DNA from: Lithodes maja | Taxonomy: Eukaryota > Arthropoda > Malacostraca > Decapoda > Lithodidae | Length of the DNA: 64,000 nucleotides | Direction of reading: 5' to 3' | Assembly (NCBI GenBank): GCA_037953745.1 | Contig: JBAKBP010000771.1 | Location: forward strand, 124,001 to 188,000 | Part shown: positions 62,654-64,000 of the stretch, in pieces | How the letters are laid out: each line of letters begins with the position of its first letter | Numbering within the stretch: the stretch's first letter is position 1 | Position numbers and translations under genes: made by a program | The notes under the pieces: generated by a model | Seen by the model: only the letters and a program-made list of their open reading frames with translations | What the model was told of the DNA's origin: nothing | Database searches by the model: none

Positions 62654-63478
62654 CTGAAATAAGAAGACTGAAGAGAGAAGAAACAAGAATGACGGAAGAA
62701 GAGAGAAGAAAGAAGATTTCAGAAAAAGGGATGAAAAATGAGATACTGTATATTTATTTACAAATGAGCACGTCACAAAAAGTCACAAAAAGAAAAATAA
62801 CAAAACCTCTTAGGGAAGTGCCGACGTTAAGGCTAAACTTCCCGAATTCCAACTGAACTGAACTGAGTTTAAGAAATATTCACATAATATGCTATTTAGA
62901 GGGTTTAATAAAGCATATTCCTCTCCTGGCATCGTATAATCGAACGCAAGCTGTTGTTCTTTTTTTTCTTATTTTTAAGAACGTCAACAAACTCTTCGTA
63001 TATTTGGGTTTGGTGAACCTTTTGGGGTTCCTAGTTGTAAACCAACTATATGAATTTTAGCGGTTTTCTGAAGATTTTTCCATATTGAGCGATATTCTAT
63101 CGTTTGTGGAGTTACTCTAGTGTTTTTCAGTATTAACTGATTAGTATCTACCAACTATAGAATATTTTAAATATCTAGTTCGCCTATATGTAAAGTTTTG
63201 ATTTGGCAACACTGCTTTTGGCACCACTGCTTTTGGCTCGGTTATATCTTAAATCTTAAATCGTCGATCAACAGTTCAACGTTGAACACGCTTCGATCTG
63301 CAAGTGTCAACTATCAGTGAAGTTTGGTGAAGGAAAACCGCGTCTATTACGTGTACTGTGTTAAATCAATTTAGTCCTAGGCTTTGTTAAGTGGTTAAGT
63401 AATAGACCTACTATATATTCTAACTTTACTTAGCCTAAGCCGAGCTTAACTGAATTGGAATCGGTTTCATAAACGACG
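62654..63478. other. Gene-free stretch; leader side of the second tandem protease
   Basis: 62660-62720 is purine-rich. 63240-63478 is the likely leader of the gene at 63479; CTAACTTTACTTAG at about 63419-63432 resembles a branch point plus acceptor, so an upstream exon may exist. No certain promoter. Confidence 0.4.
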
Positions 63479-64000
63479 ATGGTCAAAATATATCTTCGTT
63501 GGGGGCATGGCAATTGCTTGTTCTTGGACGTAAACATGAATGGCATTGAAATACCATTACTTGTAGACTCGGGCTCCCCTTTCACATCAATTCCCGTCCA
63601 GTTTGTGGAACTATTAAACCTAAAAGATAAATTCCAGAAGATTTTAATCCCAGAGTTGCAGGAAGTGTACCCTAGCCTGATAGGGACTGTAGGGCCTTGC
63701 TCACTTGAGTGCAAAACTGAGTTTATTTCTCGCCCACATGTGACTGTACATAAGAATCCGCGTGATTTTGGTTTACTCGGCACTGATGTATTGCTCAGTC
63801 ATCAGTGTTTCATAAATACCGATGAGGAAAAGCCTTACTTGATTGTCGTATACCCTCGAGCCTCGCCGATTCCACGAGCTTGCGCATGTGCTTCATGTTT
63901 CGTAGGTGGTAAATGGATATCATTTATGCCAGATACAGGTTCAAGCCATGTACTTATGCCTAAAGATGTAGCTGAAAGTTTAAAGCTTAATATTCAACCG
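63479..64000 (+). CDS. Tandem retropepsin-like aspartic protease, paralog 2, cut by window edge
   Basis: 174 codons open from the ATG at 63479 to the last base. Unit 1 has LLVDSGSPFTSIP (D30) and GLLGTDVLLSHQC (98-110, hydrophobic-Gly motif). Unit 2 starts with FMPDTGSSHVLMPKDVAE (D152) and KLNIQP, aligned with the second unit of paralog 1 (KKLAEECKLDIRP). Both proteins begin with a short stretch carrying a W-G pair (YLRWGHG here, LYWGYDEG there) and keep ~115-120 residues between the two Asp residues. The second hydrophobic-Gly motif and C-terminus are outside the window. Proteolytic function is inferred from motifs; the substrate is unknown. It could be host-domesticated or part of an unknown element. 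Confidence 0.75.
   Translation, partial: MVKIYLRWGHGNCLFLDVNMNGIEIPLLVDSGSPFTSIPVQFVELLNLKDKFQKILIPELQEVYPSLIGTVGPCSLECKTEFISRPHVTVHKNPRDFGLLGTDVLLSHQCFINTDEEKPYLIVVYPRASPIPRACACASCFVGGKWISFMPDTGSSHVLMPKDVAESLKLNIQP

Overview
Eukaryotic, non-coding-rich genomic DNA, almost certainly from an arthropod and most likely a malacostracan (decapod-like) crustacean. The grounds are short interstitial TTAGG/CCTAA runs (the arthropod telomere motif), dense microsatellites, and a mix of DIRS, BEL/Pao, several non-LTR (LINE) families, tRNA-derived SINEs, Tigger/pogo and many TTAA-flanked MITE-like elements. The species is an inference from content; no host gene with a confidently recognised single-copy function was seen.

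Layout. 1-1.33 kb: Tigger/pogo transposase running off the left edge with an intact catalytic triad. 1.4-3.1 kb: two LINE remnants, the second with a clear 13-bp target duplication. 3.1-9.5 kb: gene-free repeats, including a duplicated antisense 28S rRNA fragment, a long hairpin, duplicated blocks and an inverted SINE pair. 9.5-11.7 kb: LINE 3' ends cut by a SINE and by a TTAA element. 13.55-14.5 kb: a 315-aa protein with two retropepsin-like motifs in tandem. 15.4-24 kb: a minisatellite, a 1250-aa single-ORF LINE and the broken gag of one DIRS element. 24.6-27.4 kb: an RTE-like LINE inserted inside an older LINE. 27.4-39.3 kb: mostly uncharacterised repeats, with TTAA elements of two families. 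39.35-42.09 kb: a 33-unit satellite. 42.16-51.22 kb: a structurally complete DIRS retrotransposon. 51.4-54.4 kb: tRNA-Val-like SINE copies and a long palindrome. 54.37-62.37 kb: a full-length BEL/Pao element. 63.48 kb to the right edge: a second tandem retropepsin-like gene on the opposite strand.

How the parts relate. The history can be read by nesting. A SINE received the BEL/Pao element with a 5-bp duplication, and the BEL/Pao pol gene then received a TTAA element that adds exactly 666 bp. The DIRS element received a copy of the same TTAA family in one terminal repeat, while its other terminal repeat still shows the empty TTAA site. The satellite unit is built from one half of another TTAA MITE family, an intact copy of which lies about 30 bp from the array. 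No piggyBac-type transposase is visible here, so these elements must be mobilised from elsewhere.

The most interesting candidate is the pair of paralogous proteins at 13.55-14.50 kb and 63.48-64.00 kb. Each carries two D-[ST]-G active-site motifs in one chain, as if a dimeric retropepsin had been fused into a single-chain, pepsin-like arrangement. They are not attached to gag, RT or integrase sequences in this window.
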